Assembly (NCBI RefSeq): GCF_017115165.1
Contig: NZ_JABXKF010000160.1
Coordinates: 1-54,132 of the forward strand
Source: Nostoc sp. LPT
GTDB taxonomy: Bacteria > Cyanobacteriota > Cyanobacteriia > Cyanobacteriales > Nostocaceae
DNA length: 54,132 bases
Direction: 5' to 3'
The notes under the pieces were generated by a model that was given only the letters and a program-made list of their open reading frames with translations, made no database searches and was not told the DNA's origin. Positions 25,262 through 33,475 of this stretch are shown one piece after another. The position numbers and the translations under genes are program-made. The number at the start of each line of letters is the position of its first letter. Position 1 is the first letter of the stretch.

Positions 25262-25982
25262 ATGCTATTTATCTTAAAAAAGATACATAGATGACATTCT
25301 CAAGACATAAAAGCTTTATAAATTTTCGGATTATCTAGTTAAGTAAAAGAATGTCACCGAAGAGGCAGAGGGGAAGGGGGCTCTTAGCAGTTCTTGAGCA
25401 AGCCCAACACTCTGCGACAAGCGTTGCGGAGTATGGGTACGTTCGCGGAGCGTCTCGTTGGCGCAGCCTCTCGTAGAGAAGAGAAGCCCCGCCCTGGAAG
25501 GGCGCTCGGCTGGGAAGGGGTTACAAGCTTCGTCCCAGCCTCTCTCCCCTGCTCCCCCGCTCCCTGCTCCCCTACTTCTTTTGACATCTGACCTATTATT
25601 GTCCAATAATTCGGTGATTTTACAGTTGAAGCTGCAATTGATAGTACTGTAAATTTAAATGGTTGTTGGGCAAAAGATATCATGGAGTAAATTCAAACAT
25701 TAATTCAAACATTAATTCAAACATTAATAACTAAAGATTAAGATTGAAGAAAAAATAATTTAAAATCATTGATTTTCTTTTAAAATTATTATTTAAGTAC
25801 CTTTTCAACGAACTGCCTAATTAGACATTGGGTGATAAATTGCCTTTACTAGCTGTCAATGTGGTTAATTACTAACTAAATTGTCCACCTGTTCAATTCT
25901 GGATTGGTGATTGAAAGAGATTTAGATTTACCTAGAGTCTAGAACTCTTTGTTATAGATTTCTTCTTTTGGAGAACTCACTT
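25262..25982. repeat. Gene-free repeat-rich region, includes a 12-bp tandem repeat at 25691-25726
   Basis: From 25380 to 25580 the sequence is GC-rich dispersed-repeat DNA (gcgtctcgttggcgcagcc, cctctcgtagagaagagaag, tcccctgctcccccgctccc). At 25691-25726 there are three perfect copies of attcaaacatta. The remainder is AT-rich. Open frames crossing the GC-rich part look like repeat DNA read in frame rather than genes. Confidence 0.7.
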
Positions 25983-26309
25983 ATGTCTTTGATGAGGACA
26001 GGTATGAACTTAAGTTTTAGTTTTTTAAATAAATTAGCTGTGGTTATCTCTCCAGTAACAGAATTAAAACAAAAGAAGAAAATCCATGATTACAGACAAC
26101 AAGTTTGTGGAGGCGACTACATATTTGAGCGCCTCAATGAAGGAACAATCGGGTACATGACTGGAGTAGGGAAAAGCGTTAAAGCCTGCGATCGCATTAT
26201 TTTACGAGAAGGTTGTGAATCTTATCAATATCAAGTTGAAGAAATTGATTACTACTCCGCTCCATCTGATATGTGGATAGCTTTACTCAAGCAAATACCG
26301 AATGACTAA
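25983..26309 (+). CDS. Hypothetical protein, 108 aa
   Basis: I do not recognise this protein. The N-terminal 35 residues are basic and weakly hydrophobic (GMNLSFSFLNKLAVVISPV). The rest is a compact charged domain with GGDYIFERLNEGTIGYMTG and an acidic, Tyr-rich YQYQVEEIDYYSAPSDMW. I chose the ATG at 25983, spaced correctly after ggaga; an in-frame TTG at 25968 and further ATGs at 25992 and 26004 are alternatives. Confidence 0.55.
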   Translation: MSLMRTGMNLSFSFLNKLAVVISPVTELKQKKKIHDYRQQVCGGDYIFERLNEGTIGYMTGVGKSVKACDRIILREGCESYQYQVEEIDYYSAPSDMWIALLKQIPND

Positions 26310-26522
26310 ATATTAAAGTCAACCAGTTGCTTCAATTATAGAGTTCAATACAGTTCAGAATGAGCAACAAAATCCCGTTTATCGCATCTTTAAAGACCAA
26401 TTATCTACACGATTCTCCTTCTCTTACTAGATAATAGTAGAAGTAAGGTACATCATAGTCTGCTCCTGGCTTGTTACAGGTTTTTGCAAATACATGAGAT
26501 ACACCCCTCCCCAACCCTCTTC

Positions 26523-26903
26523 TTACCAAGGGGAGGATGCGCGATAACGCTCTGTGAATCCTAGCTCAATTTCCTGTAAATTTTGTTCAAAGCCAATCGG
26601 TTTAATGTTCCTTAAAATGGCTTTATCAAATTTGCCTATTCTCCAGTATTGATTTCCCCAAGGCTTATTTTGATCGTAAAATCCTGGCGCTCGAAAACTT
26701 GCAAATTTAATTTCATTTTTAACGTTGTAAAAATCTCTCCATTTTGTGATGTTGGTAGCTAGCGTAGTTCTAACTTTTCTACTTTGCTCTCCTGATACAA
26801 TTATCCTCTGATCAAGGGGGAACTGAGTAGCAACTTCTTTTTGATCGATTAGATTTCTCAGAAGATTAGTTTTGACTATTGTGCCGCTTGGATCTTGCCA
26901 CGT
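26523..26903 (-). pseudogene. Open frame without a start: 3' part of an unknown gene
   Basis: The reverse strand reads open for 126 codons from just after an in-frame stop (26904-26906) to a stop at 26523. The translation is protein-like: WQDPSGTIVKTNLLRNLID, FPLDQRIIVSGEQSRKVRT, TNITKWRDFYNVKNEIKFAS. There is no ATG, GTG or TTG near its upstream end, so the N-terminal part is missing. The last residues (RASSPW) come from a dispersed repeat (cccaaccctcttcttaccaa), so the natural C-terminus may also be lost. I cannot name the family. Confidence 0.5.
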
Positions 26904-26912
26904 TTACTTTTC

Positions 26913-27278
26913 TTAATTGGATAAAGTCGGACTCAGCTGTCGAAGAAACTCAATATTCAAATCTAGCTTTTCTCCTAACCATAGCGAATGAACTGCGTGG
27001 TCTGTCACAGCATCGCCTGTCTCAGGGTGGACGAGGATATCCAATCCGTCACGATTGAGCATTAACCAGGGAACGACTTTATCAAACTGATTCGGTAAGA
27101 AAGCAACTTGATACATTGCTTTTGGGTGAGGGCCGATGGGCTTGTCAAACCAGCGTCCGAGTTGCACGTCAAACCTAGCGCCTAATCCTTCGCGTACACG
27201 CGCAGCTACATCCCGACTCTCAGGATCGAAGTAAACATGAGCATGAAAACCAGTTATCTCGATAGTCTCTTCTTTCAT
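26913..27278 (-). CDS. DOPA 4,5-dioxygenase-family protein
   Basis: The 121-residue protein matches the DOPA_dioxygen family, small extradiol-type enzymes known from betalain and related pathways in fungi and found widely in cyanobacteria. Conserved histidines appear in ITGFHAHVYFDPESRDVA near residues 6-24, GPHPKAMYQVAF and LDILVHPETGDAVTDHAVHS. I chose the ATG at 27278 because the family starts close to FHAHVYFD; an upstream ATG at 27341 in the same frame would add 21 residues lying over another reading frame. The cyanobacterial substrate is unknown. Confidence 0.82.
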   Translation of the reverse strand: MKEETIEITGFHAHVYFDPESRDVAARVREGLGARFDVQLGRWFDKPIGPHPKAMYQVAFLPNQFDKVVPWLMLNRDGLDILVHPETGDAVTDHAVHSLWLGEKLDLNIEFLRQLSPTLSN

Positions 27279-27627
27279 AAATCCACTTTTCGCTCTCAAC
27301 TCTAATTTTGGGTAGCAGACTTTTTCTTTCGTCGTAGTCAATTTTCATCCTGGGGCGGTAAGGTGTCATTTTGACAGTATAATCGAGCATTGTTTGAATG
27401 AAGCGATCGCTGATAATCCGCCCATAACTTTTCGCCCCCGCCTCTACTTCATAATCGCATTGTGGCATCTTTTCTACGTCGTTGTAGGCGTGGACTTCGG
27501 GAAGGTTAAAGTCACCGTCTTTGGACTCTACCACTAAACCATATTTCTTTACCTGTTCATAATCACATCTTGAGCAAAAAGTGGACATCCAACCCAGCTT
27601 TTTGCAGTCTAGCGCCATAGAATCCAC
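27220..27627 (-). CDS. Hypothetical protein, possibly degraded at its 3' end
   Basis: The 135-residue frame overlaps the DOPA-dioxygenase start by 59 bp. The first 105 residues look protein-like (LGWMSTFCSRCDYEQVKKYG, NLPEVHAYNDVEKMPQCDYE, DRFIQTMLDYTVKMTPYRP). The last 30 (WIYERRDYRDNWFSCSCLL) lie over the neighbour's start and may be out-of-frame read-through after a frameshift. I do not recognise the family. The CxxC (CSRC) suggests metal binding, but this is weak. Confidence 0.45.
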   Translation of the reverse strand: MDSMALDCKKLGWMSTFCSRCDYEQVKKYGLVVESKDGDFNLPEVHAYNDVEKMPQCDYEVEAGAKSYGRIISDRFIQTMLDYTVKMTPYRPRMKIDYDERKSLLPKIRVESEKWIYERRDYRDNWFSCSCLLRS

Positions 27628-27838
27628 CTAATGCTTCAGCTCCCAGAATGGAATACGTGCGATCAGACATTTTTTCTATAACGGAATTTTCCTAGAAACA
27701 TCAGAAGGTGATGTCTGACGGGAGTATGCGTCTAGGTGTAGTTTATTCACCGCCTGATTTTAAATTTATTTTGTTTAATAAAACTTAAAATAGGTTTATT
27801 ATCCTTTAAAATCTTTTGCAGAGATTTAGGTAAGATAT

Positions 27839-28240
27839 ATGGCTGATATTGTTGATATTGCAGTTACGGCTGAGTCGTTTAAAACACTGGTGGCAGCTGT
27901 ACAGGCTGCTGGTTTAGTAGAAACATTAAAAAGTCCTGGCCCGTTCACTGTCTTTGCACCAAATGACGATGCTTTTGCCAAATTACCAGCGGGAACTATC
28001 CAAACTCTGTTACAGAATATTCCCCAGCTAACGCGAATTTTAAAGTATCATGTCGTTCCCGGAAAGCTGCTACAAGCTGATTTAGCACAACTCGGTACGG
28101 TTAATTCTGTAGAAGGTTCACCGATTAAAATTGATTCTTCTGATGGTTTTGAAGTTAAAAATGCCACAGTTTTAGCAGCAGACATCGAAGCTGATAATGG
28201 TGTGGTACACGTTATCGATACGGTAATTTTACCGGGTTAA
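27839..28240 (+). CDS. Fasciclin (FAS1) domain protein
   Basis: The 133-residue protein is a single FAS1 domain: the H1-like segment GPFTVFAPNDDAFAKLPAG near 40-58, the YH motif ILKYHVVPG and the C-terminal NGVVHVIDTVILP. FAS1 domains are adhesive extracellular modules in many organisms, but this protein lacks a signal peptide, as is common for short cyanobacterial members, so its location is uncertain. A hairpin follows the stop codon. Confidence 0.92.
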   Translation: MADIVDIAVTAESFKTLVAAVQAAGLVETLKSPGPFTVFAPNDDAFAKLPAGTIQTLLQNIPQLTRILKYHVVPGKLLQADLAQLGTVNSVEGSPIKIDSSDGFEVKNATVLAADIEADNGVVHVIDTVILPG

Positions 28241-28245
28241 TTCGG

Positions 28246-28270
28246 CTGGGGTGGGTGTTTTCCACCCTAG
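28246..28270 (+). terminator. Hairpin after the fasciclin gene
   Basis: A 9-bp stem (ctggggtgg / ccaccctag, one G-T pair) with a 7-base loop lies 5 bp after the stop. The downstream tract is A/T-rich without a strong T run, so termination is likely but not certain. The gap 28271-28445 is AT-rich and holds no gene. Confidence 0.55.
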
Positions 28271-28445
28271 TTATCCAAAAATTTTATAATTAACTAACTA
28301 TTGGTAGTATTAAAACGCAACTCAATAGTTTAATTTATGTTATATTTGCAATGTGATTACTCACTCATATATTAATGTTGATTTCGTTATTTTAAAATAC
28401 AATAAATTAAATTCTTAAAACGCTAACATCTATCCCAACAAATTA

Positions 28446-28775
28446 ATGCTCGATTTAAACACCTTAGTTGAGTTCTCTCGTGGCAACTGCATAAGTATTT
28501 GTGCATTTCTCGTACCAGCGAACTTGCTTGTCACAATTTTAACGATGAGCCTGGTAGCGTTACGTCGTCCATCGCATCAAGTGTGGCAATCTGCTGGAAT
28601 CGCTAGCTTTTTCGCTTCTGTAATGATATTGCACGTATATACTTGGTTCATGATTGGCGTAGTGATGGCTCCTACTTATATTTTGCTGTGGCTAGCAATC
28701 ACTTGTTTGGTGACTAATTTTGCAGCAATTATTTTTCAAAGACGCTACAGTAACAGTCCTAGTCTTTCCAACTGA
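28446..28775 (+). CDS. Small three-span membrane protein, unknown
   Basis: The 109-residue protein has three predicted membrane segments (ICAFLVPANLLVTILTMSLV, AGIASFFASVMILHVYTWF and TYILLWLAITCLVTNFAAII) and short polar ends. I recognise no functional motif. It looks like a conserved cyanobacterial integral membrane protein of unknown role. The gene is convergent with the acetyltransferase downstream. Confidence 0.65.
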   Translation: MLDLNTLVEFSRGNCISICAFLVPANLLVTILTMSLVALRRPSHQVWQSAGIASFFASVMILHVYTWFMIGVVMAPTYILLWLAITCLVTNFAAIIFQRRYSNSPSLSN

Positions 28776-28815
28776 AGTCTATCGGGCGTCTATAGGTGAT
28801 ATTTTCCGAAAATGA

Positions 28816-29361
28816 TCATTTGACGCCTATCCATTCATGCTCAAGGATGGCATATAACCAAGAGTCTCGCCATTCTCCCTTAATCCAATGGTGTTCTCGC
28901 AAATACCCTTCCTGCTGCATTCCAATTTTTTGCATAACTCGTGCAGAGGCAATGTTTTCTGGATGGCAAGTGGCAAAGATGCGATGTAAGTCTAACTGCT
29001 GAAAACCAAAGGATACAACTGCTTTTACAGCTTCAGTTGCATATCCTTGTCCCCAAAATTCCTGAGTTAAACAGTATCCAATAGAGCCTGTTTTGTTACC
29101 AGCATCCTGAACGGATATGCGACAGATACCAATCAATTGCTTTCGGGGTTTTAAAGTTACTGCCAAGGCAAAATGCTGACGAGGTTCTTCCCATTGTAAT
29201 GAAATCTCTGTTTGCAAAAAGTTTTTGGTATCTTCTTCACTATTGGGGCCAAAGGTTAAATAACGCACAACTTTAGGATCGCTAGCATATTGATGAACCT
29301 CTTGCCAATCTGATTCTACAAAGTCTCGCAGTATAAGACGTTCGGTTTCTAGTGGTATCAT
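28816..29361 (-). CDS. GNAT-family N-acetyltransferase (RimJ/RimL type)
   Basis: The 181-residue protein has the RimJ/RimL-like opening IPLETERLILRDFVESDW and the acetyl-CoA loop YCLTQEFWGQGYATEAVKAV near 108-127, then HRIFATCHPENIASARVMQK. Such enzymes acetylate N-termini of proteins or small amines; the substrate is unknown. The start at 29361 overlaps the murF stop as ATGA, which fixes the start and implies translational coupling to murF. A longer form starting upstream inside murF is less likely. Confidence 0.88.
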   Translation of the reverse strand: MIPLETERLILRDFVESDWQEVHQYASDPKVVRYLTFGPNSEEDTKNFLQTEISLQWEEPRQHFALAVTLKPRKQLIGICRISVQDAGNKTGSIGYCLTQEFWGQGYATEAVKAVVSFGFQQLDLHRIFATCHPENIASARVMQKIGMQQEGYLREHHWIKGEWRDSWLYAILEHEWIGVK

Positions 29362-30713
29362 TTGGGAAATTCTGCACGTAACTGATTGACTACCCAATCT
29401 AGTCCCACGGAATGGGCGGCTTTGAATAATAAACGATCGCCTGCTTGCACAAATGTTTTCAACCTAGCCACCAACTCGGCATGAGTTGCAAAGCACTCCG
29501 ATGGGATACCCTCGGCACTAAGAGCGATCGCTTCGGCATCTTGTCCATCTACCAAAACCAACAAGCCATCTAAATTCAACTTTTGCACCGTTTCTCCCAC
29601 TCGCTGGTGCAACTGTTGCGATCGCTCTCCCAATTCTTTCATTGCACCCAATACGGCAATTTTTCGCTTTCCGGGTGTGTCTGCCAATAATTGCAACGCT
29701 GCAATCATAGCTTCGGGTGCAGCATTATAAGTCTCATCTAAGATTACCACATCATTGGGTAAGGTAAATCGCTGCGATCGCCCTGTGGGCATATCCACCA
29801 TTACACCTGCTTTTAAGGATGCCCAATCGATCCCCAACACCTTTGCCACCGCTAAAGCTGCCAAGAAATTAGTGGCATTATGACGACCAGGTAAAGGTAG
29901 AGGTAGTTGGATTCCTGCGACTTCCACAGTCTCGTTATCAATTAACTGCCCTTGAATATCCCCACCAGAAAAGCCGTAAGTCAAAACTTTTCCGTGCCAA
30001 ACTTTTGCTGCTGTGGCCATTAATAAAGGATTGTCGTGGTTGAGAATTGCCACACTATCAGCAGGCATTTCCGCTAACAACTCACATTTTGCTTCAGAGA
30101 TCGCTTCTTCAGAACCTAGTAACTCAATATGTGCCGTCCCCACATTGGTAATCACTCCAATTGTTGGCCGCGCTATTTGCGTCAGTTCGGCAATTTGTCC
30201 CCTACCCCGCATTGCCATTTCAATCACAGCATAGTCATTTTCGACGCCAAGTTCTAGGAGAGTTTTCGGAACACCGATTTCGTTGTTGTAATTTCCATAA
30301 GTTTTGTGAACTCGTCCCTTTGTTCCTAAAACTGCGGCGATCAATTCTTTGGTTGTAGTTTTACCCACCGAACCTGTTACACCAATTACAGGAATATTAA
30401 AGCGATCGCGCCACCATCGACCAAGTTTTTGATATGCCTTGAGGGTGTCTTTTACCTGTAATACAGGAAATCCCGGATTTTTGTATTCAAAATCTACGAT
30501 TGCAGCTATTGCCCCCTTTGCGATCGCAGTTGGCACGAATTCATGTCCATCAAACTTATCGCCTCGGAAAGCGACAAATATTTCACCTGGCTTCAAGGTA
30601 CGGCTATCTGTTTGGATACCGCTAGTTACTTGTGTTAAAGCAGTTTCAGATAAGTTTACAGAGTGGGCTAAAATAACTTCAGCCAGTTGGGTTAGGGTGA
30701 CAGAACAAAGCAT
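29358..30713 (-). CDS. murF: UDP-MurNAc-tripeptide:D-Ala-D-Ala ligase
   Basis: MurF adds D-Ala-D-Ala to the UDP-MurNAc-tripeptide made by MurE (8775-10277), completing the cytoplasmic peptidoglycan precursor. The 451-residue protein has the N-terminal domain TDSRTLKPGEIFVAFRG, the ATP loop GVTGSVGKTTTKEL, GNYNNEIGVP and the C-terminal FKAAHSVGLDWVV. I chose the ATG at 30713; a TTG two codons upstream is in frame. The stop overlaps the acetyltransferase start by 4 bp. Confidence 0.95.
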   Translation of the reverse strand: MLCSVTLTQLAEVILAHSVNLSETALTQVTSGIQTDSRTLKPGEIFVAFRGDKFDGHEFVPTAIAKGAIAAIVDFEYKNPGFPVLQVKDTLKAYQKLGRWWRDRFNIPVIGVTGSVGKTTTKELIAAVLGTKGRVHKTYGNYNNEIGVPKTLLELGVENDYAVIEMAMRGRGQIAELTQIARPTIGVITNVGTAHIELLGSEEAISEAKCELLAEMPADSVAILNHDNPLLMATAAKVWHGKVLTYGFSGGDIQGQLIDNETVEVAGIQLPLPLPGRHNATNFLAALAVAKVLGIDWASLKAGVMVDMPTGRSQRFTLPNDVVILDETYNAAPEAMIAALQLLADTPGKRKIAVLGAMKELGERSQQLHQRVGETVQKLNLDGLLVLVDGQDAEAIALSAEGIPSECFATHAELVARLKTFVQAGDRLLFKAAHSVGLDWVVNQLRAEFPK

Positions 30714-30758
30714 AAACAATTTATAATTTAAAGTTCAAAATCATAAAAGCAAAAAATA

Positions 30759-30787
30759 GTGGCAAAGAAGTTTAACTTCCGTGCCAC
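30759..30787 (-). terminator. Rho-independent terminator for the TerB-like gene
   Basis: Read on the reverse strand, gtggca...tgccac arms enclose an inner aagtttaactt palindrome, and a tattttttg T tract follows. It is placed after the TerB-like gene and before murF, which run in the same direction. Confidence 0.65.
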
Positions 30788-30861
30788 GCTTTATTTATAA
30801 GCTACTTATACAGTTTAATCAAGTAAAGGACAATGGGCATAACAAGTTATGTTCAATCGCC

Positions 30862-31308
30862 CTATGCACGATTTTTAATCAAGATTACTTGCACAATTTG
30901 TATTGCTATCTCACTCGAAACCCCTAAAGCTTGATATAAATCAATTAAGAAGTATTTTTCTTCTTCAGGTATAATACCTTCAGCTAGGACAAAATCGGTG
31001 GCTACTGCAAAGGCTGTTTCCCGCAAATCTTGAGATAAAGAATCTTTTGCTGCATTAAACAAAGCATTAAAGTCATCACCTTGGAGAATGCCCAAAATTT
31101 TTTCAAACAGCCTGTTCATTACTTCATTGGAATAACTTTTAAAAAGTTTCATCCGAGATAGCACAGAAATGATAGAATTTTCTTGCTCAACAGAAAGATA
31201 ACCGTCTGAAGCAGTTGCCGTCAATATAATGACAGCAAAAGCTTCCGCTGGACTGAGTGCTGCTTGGGCTTGGCTTTCTCTGCCCAACACAGCGTCAAAT
31301 AGACCCAT
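30862..31308 (-). CDS. TerB-like (tellurite-resistance family) protein
   Basis: The 148-residue all-helical protein matches the TerB/DjlA-N-like fold: LSPAEAFAVIILTATASDGY near 18-37 with the conserved acidic-Gly turn, and FAVATDFVLAEGIIPEEEKY near 98-117, where paired acidic residues may bind metal. Family members are linked to stress and tellurite resistance, but this stand-alone cyanobacterial form has no other ter genes nearby. The start follows a strong aaggag site. Confidence 0.85.
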   Translation of the reverse strand: MGLFDAVLGRESQAQAALSPAEAFAVIILTATASDGYLSVEQENSIISVLSRMKLFKSYSNEVMNRLFEKILGILQGDDFNALFNAAKDSLSQDLRETAFAVATDFVLAEGIIPEEEKYFLIDLYQALGVSSEIAIQIVQVILIKNRA

Positions 31309-31484
31309 TGTAGTAGCTCCTTGGTTAGAGTCCCAATAGTGTCACAGTTACCTGTATGTTTGGTAGATTTACAGGAAAGACTGTGATACTTGAGACTTTC
31401 ATCCTTTAGTGTTCCCAGGATTTATTCACGGCGAACACTTATATCCAATGGTTTTTGGCAGGAACTACATTGCCATCTATAAAC

Positions 31485-31622
31485 TTAGCGTTCTCCTGTC
31501 TTTTCTATTGTCTCAATTACCGCCAAACCTATACCAGAAGCTGCCATTAACAGTACTACTGATATCAAATAGGCGTTGGTCAGCATTCGTAAAGCTTCAT
31601 CGAAAAAAATATAGGTGGTCAT
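31485..31622 (-). CDS. Small single-span membrane protein (45 aa)
   Basis: The reverse strand encodes 45 residues: MTTYIFFDEALRMLTNAYLI, then a hydrophobic span SVVLLMAASGIGLAVI and the polar tail ETIEKTGER. An aaggtga ribosome binding site lies 5 bases before the ATG. Size and layout resemble small photosynthetic or NDH-1 membrane subunits, but I cannot match it to a named one. It lies 176 bp upstream of the TerB-like gene on the same strand. Confidence 0.55.
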   Translation of the reverse strand: MTTYIFFDEALRMLTNAYLISVVLLMAASGIGLAVIETIEKTGER

Positions 31623-31869
31623 TGCTTCACCTTTTGAACTTTGTGTTGCTAGTGCTTTTTATTTCTCCACACCCTGATAGGTGAATTTCGTTAAGAAATT
31701 GCTAGCAATTGCATCTTAACAAAACTTTAGCTCTTTCAGAACAGCATTCAAACTTTTTATTTCTGAAGATTTGATGAATTTTAGAAAGCCTTTGTAAAAG
31801 AAATTACTTAGTTTTAGTTTAGTTCGCAAGTTGTATCACCCTAAATTTACGTAAAGATAGTTGTTAAAT

Positions 31870-32193
31870 ATGTCAACTAACTCACAAATAATTCTGAGAA
31901 TAAACATCTACAAATTGCCTATTTTTGCAAACTATATTGTAAATATAGAAGAAGATTTCCAGTTTCTCAAAGAGATTAGGAATCTGAGCTACAAATTAAA
32001 TAGGATTACTACATCTCAGTGCATATACGAAAGTTATTCAATTAGGAATTCTGAGGTTTCACTTAAAAAAAGGGTGTTGCAGAACAGTGGAATAAATTGG
32101 GACAAGCTGTTGAAGCTCTTGAAGCAGAGGGGGAATTTTAGAAGTCCCCAAATTATCACGCTTTCTCTGCAAGGCCAAAAAAGAGATGCCTAA
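31870..32193 (+). pseudogene. Doubtful or frameshifted small gene
   Basis: From ATG 31870 an open frame of 107 codons gives a plausible N-terminal part (LRINIYKLPIFANYIVNIEE, DFQFLKEIRNLSYKLN). From about 32070 the translation looks poor, while another forward frame reads GVAEQWNKLGQAVEALEAEG then a stop, which looks protein-like. A frameshift near 32065-32075 would join the two. I do not recognise the family. It ends 4 bp inside the convergent deacetylase gene. Confidence 0.35.
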
Positions 32194-33110
32194 AATAAAC
32201 AGCGTTCAATTGTCGCTACAACTGATTGAGAAAGAGAATCAAAATCGTAACCACCTTCTAAGCCAAACAGAATTTTACGAGTTACTCCTAGACAATAATC
32301 AGTAAATAAAGCGTAGTCTTCTGGCTGCAAATTAATACTTGCCAAAGGATCTGCGGCATTGCCATCATAACCAGCACTCACAATCAGTAAATCCGCTTGA
32401 AAGTTAACTAAAAACGGTACGACTTGTTTTTCAAATAGTGGCTGATATATGGCAATATCACTACCAGGGCGTACTGGTAAATTTAATACATTATTGTGAA
32501 AGCCGCGTTCTGTCGATCTTCCCGTACCGGGATAGCATGGATACTGATGTAGGGAACAATAGGCGATGCGTGCTTCTGTTTCAATGATCGCCTGAGTACC
32601 ATTACCGTGATGCACATCCCAATCGAGGATGGCGACGCGGTTAATTCCAGGTTGTTGTAGAGCAAATAAAGCAGCGATCGCGGCATTAGAAAATAGACAA
32701 AAGCCCATCCCTGCATCACTTTCAGCATGGTGTCCTGGAGGACGCGCTAGTACAAAAGCTGGATTAGCCAACCGTAACACAACCTCAACTCCATCTAACC
32801 ATGCACTGACTGCCAACAATGCCACATCATAACTGCGCGGGGAAATTGGCGTATCTCCATCCAAAGGGCCGCCGCCATTAGAAGCGATTTGCCACAGTTT
32901 TTTGATGTAGGCTGGGCTATGTGCTCTAACCAACGAAGACATCAGTGATAGCTGTTCTGATGCTGGTGTGGGCGATCTCCAGGTAATTTTATCTGCGAAT
33001 GTAGCTGCTTTTAGGGCATTTGCGATCGCACTTAAACGTTCTGGTTTTTCGGGATGGTATTTTCCAGTCTTGTGATCTAAAAATTCGTCGGAATAAATGA
33101 CTGGCAGCAT
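32190..33110 (-). CDS. Histone-deacetylase-family protein (AcuC/aminohydrolase-like)
   Basis: The 306-residue protein has the zinc-amidohydrolase fold of class II histone-deacetylase-like bacterial enzymes. Catalytic motifs are all visible: RPPGHHAESDAGMGFCLFSN (tandem His), ILDWDVHHGNGTQ (Asp-x-His zinc ligands) and SAGYDGNAADPL (third zinc-ligand Asp). Bacterial members deacetylate acetyl-lysine, polyamines or other amides; the substrate here is open. It is a stand-alone gene. Confidence 0.92.
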   Translation of the reverse strand: MLPVIYSDEFLDHKTGKYHPEKPERLSAIANALKAATFADKITWRSPTPASEQLSLMSSLVRAHSPAYIKKLWQIASNGGGPLDGDTPISPRSYDVALLAVSAWLDGVEVVLRLANPAFVLARPPGHHAESDAGMGFCLFSNAAIAALFALQQPGINRVAILDWDVHHGNGTQAIIETEARIAYCSLHQYPCYPGTGRSTERGFHNNVLNLPVRPGSDIAIYQPLFEKQVVPFLVNFQADLLIVSAGYDGNAADPLASINLQPEDYALFTDYCLGVTRKILFGLEGGYDFDSLSQSVVATIERCLF

Positions 33111-33180
33111 AGGACGAAAAAGGTCGGCAGCAGGACAATGAATTTTATTGTATCCTCACGGGTACAAACAGTTTTTACTG

Positions 33181-33367
33181 TACTAACGCTCTTCCATCAC
33201 TCTGGTCAAAGAAAAATTTTAGGCAACTTTTAAACAAAGGACAGGAACTGGGTTTGGAGCTTTATTTTCTAACATTATGGCTAAAATCATCTCTTTTGCC
33301 TGAAAGTCTTGTGTAGTAAGGATTATTGTTTTATGCTCTGGTGAGAGTGATGGAAGAGCGCTAAGTA
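33181..33367. mobile_element. 187-bp MITE-like element with long terminal inverted repeats
   Basis: Ends tactaacgctcttccatcac... and ...gtgatggaagagcgctaagta are inverted. The core 17 bp (cgctcttccatcactct, 33187-33203 and 33344-33360) is a perfect inverted match, extended outward with one gap. It encodes nothing. The rest of 33111-33475 has no gene. Confidence 0.65.
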
Positions 33368-33475
33368 ACTTGGTGCAATAAAACCAAACTATGTGAATAA
33401 AAGTTAACTAGGCTAAAACCCTCTTCCCTCCTACCTCCTGGCTTCTCTCAACGATAAATTTTCCCACCCAGTTAC

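Noticed and set aside
25331..25683. Several overlapping frames of 64-99 codons on both strands
   Set aside because: They lie over GC-rich dispersed repeats (tcccctgctccc, gcgtctcg), have low-complexity translations and no consistent start signals.
31409..31684. 91-codon forward frame
   Set aside because: It is antisense to the better supported 45-residue reverse-strand gene and has a non-protein-like composition.
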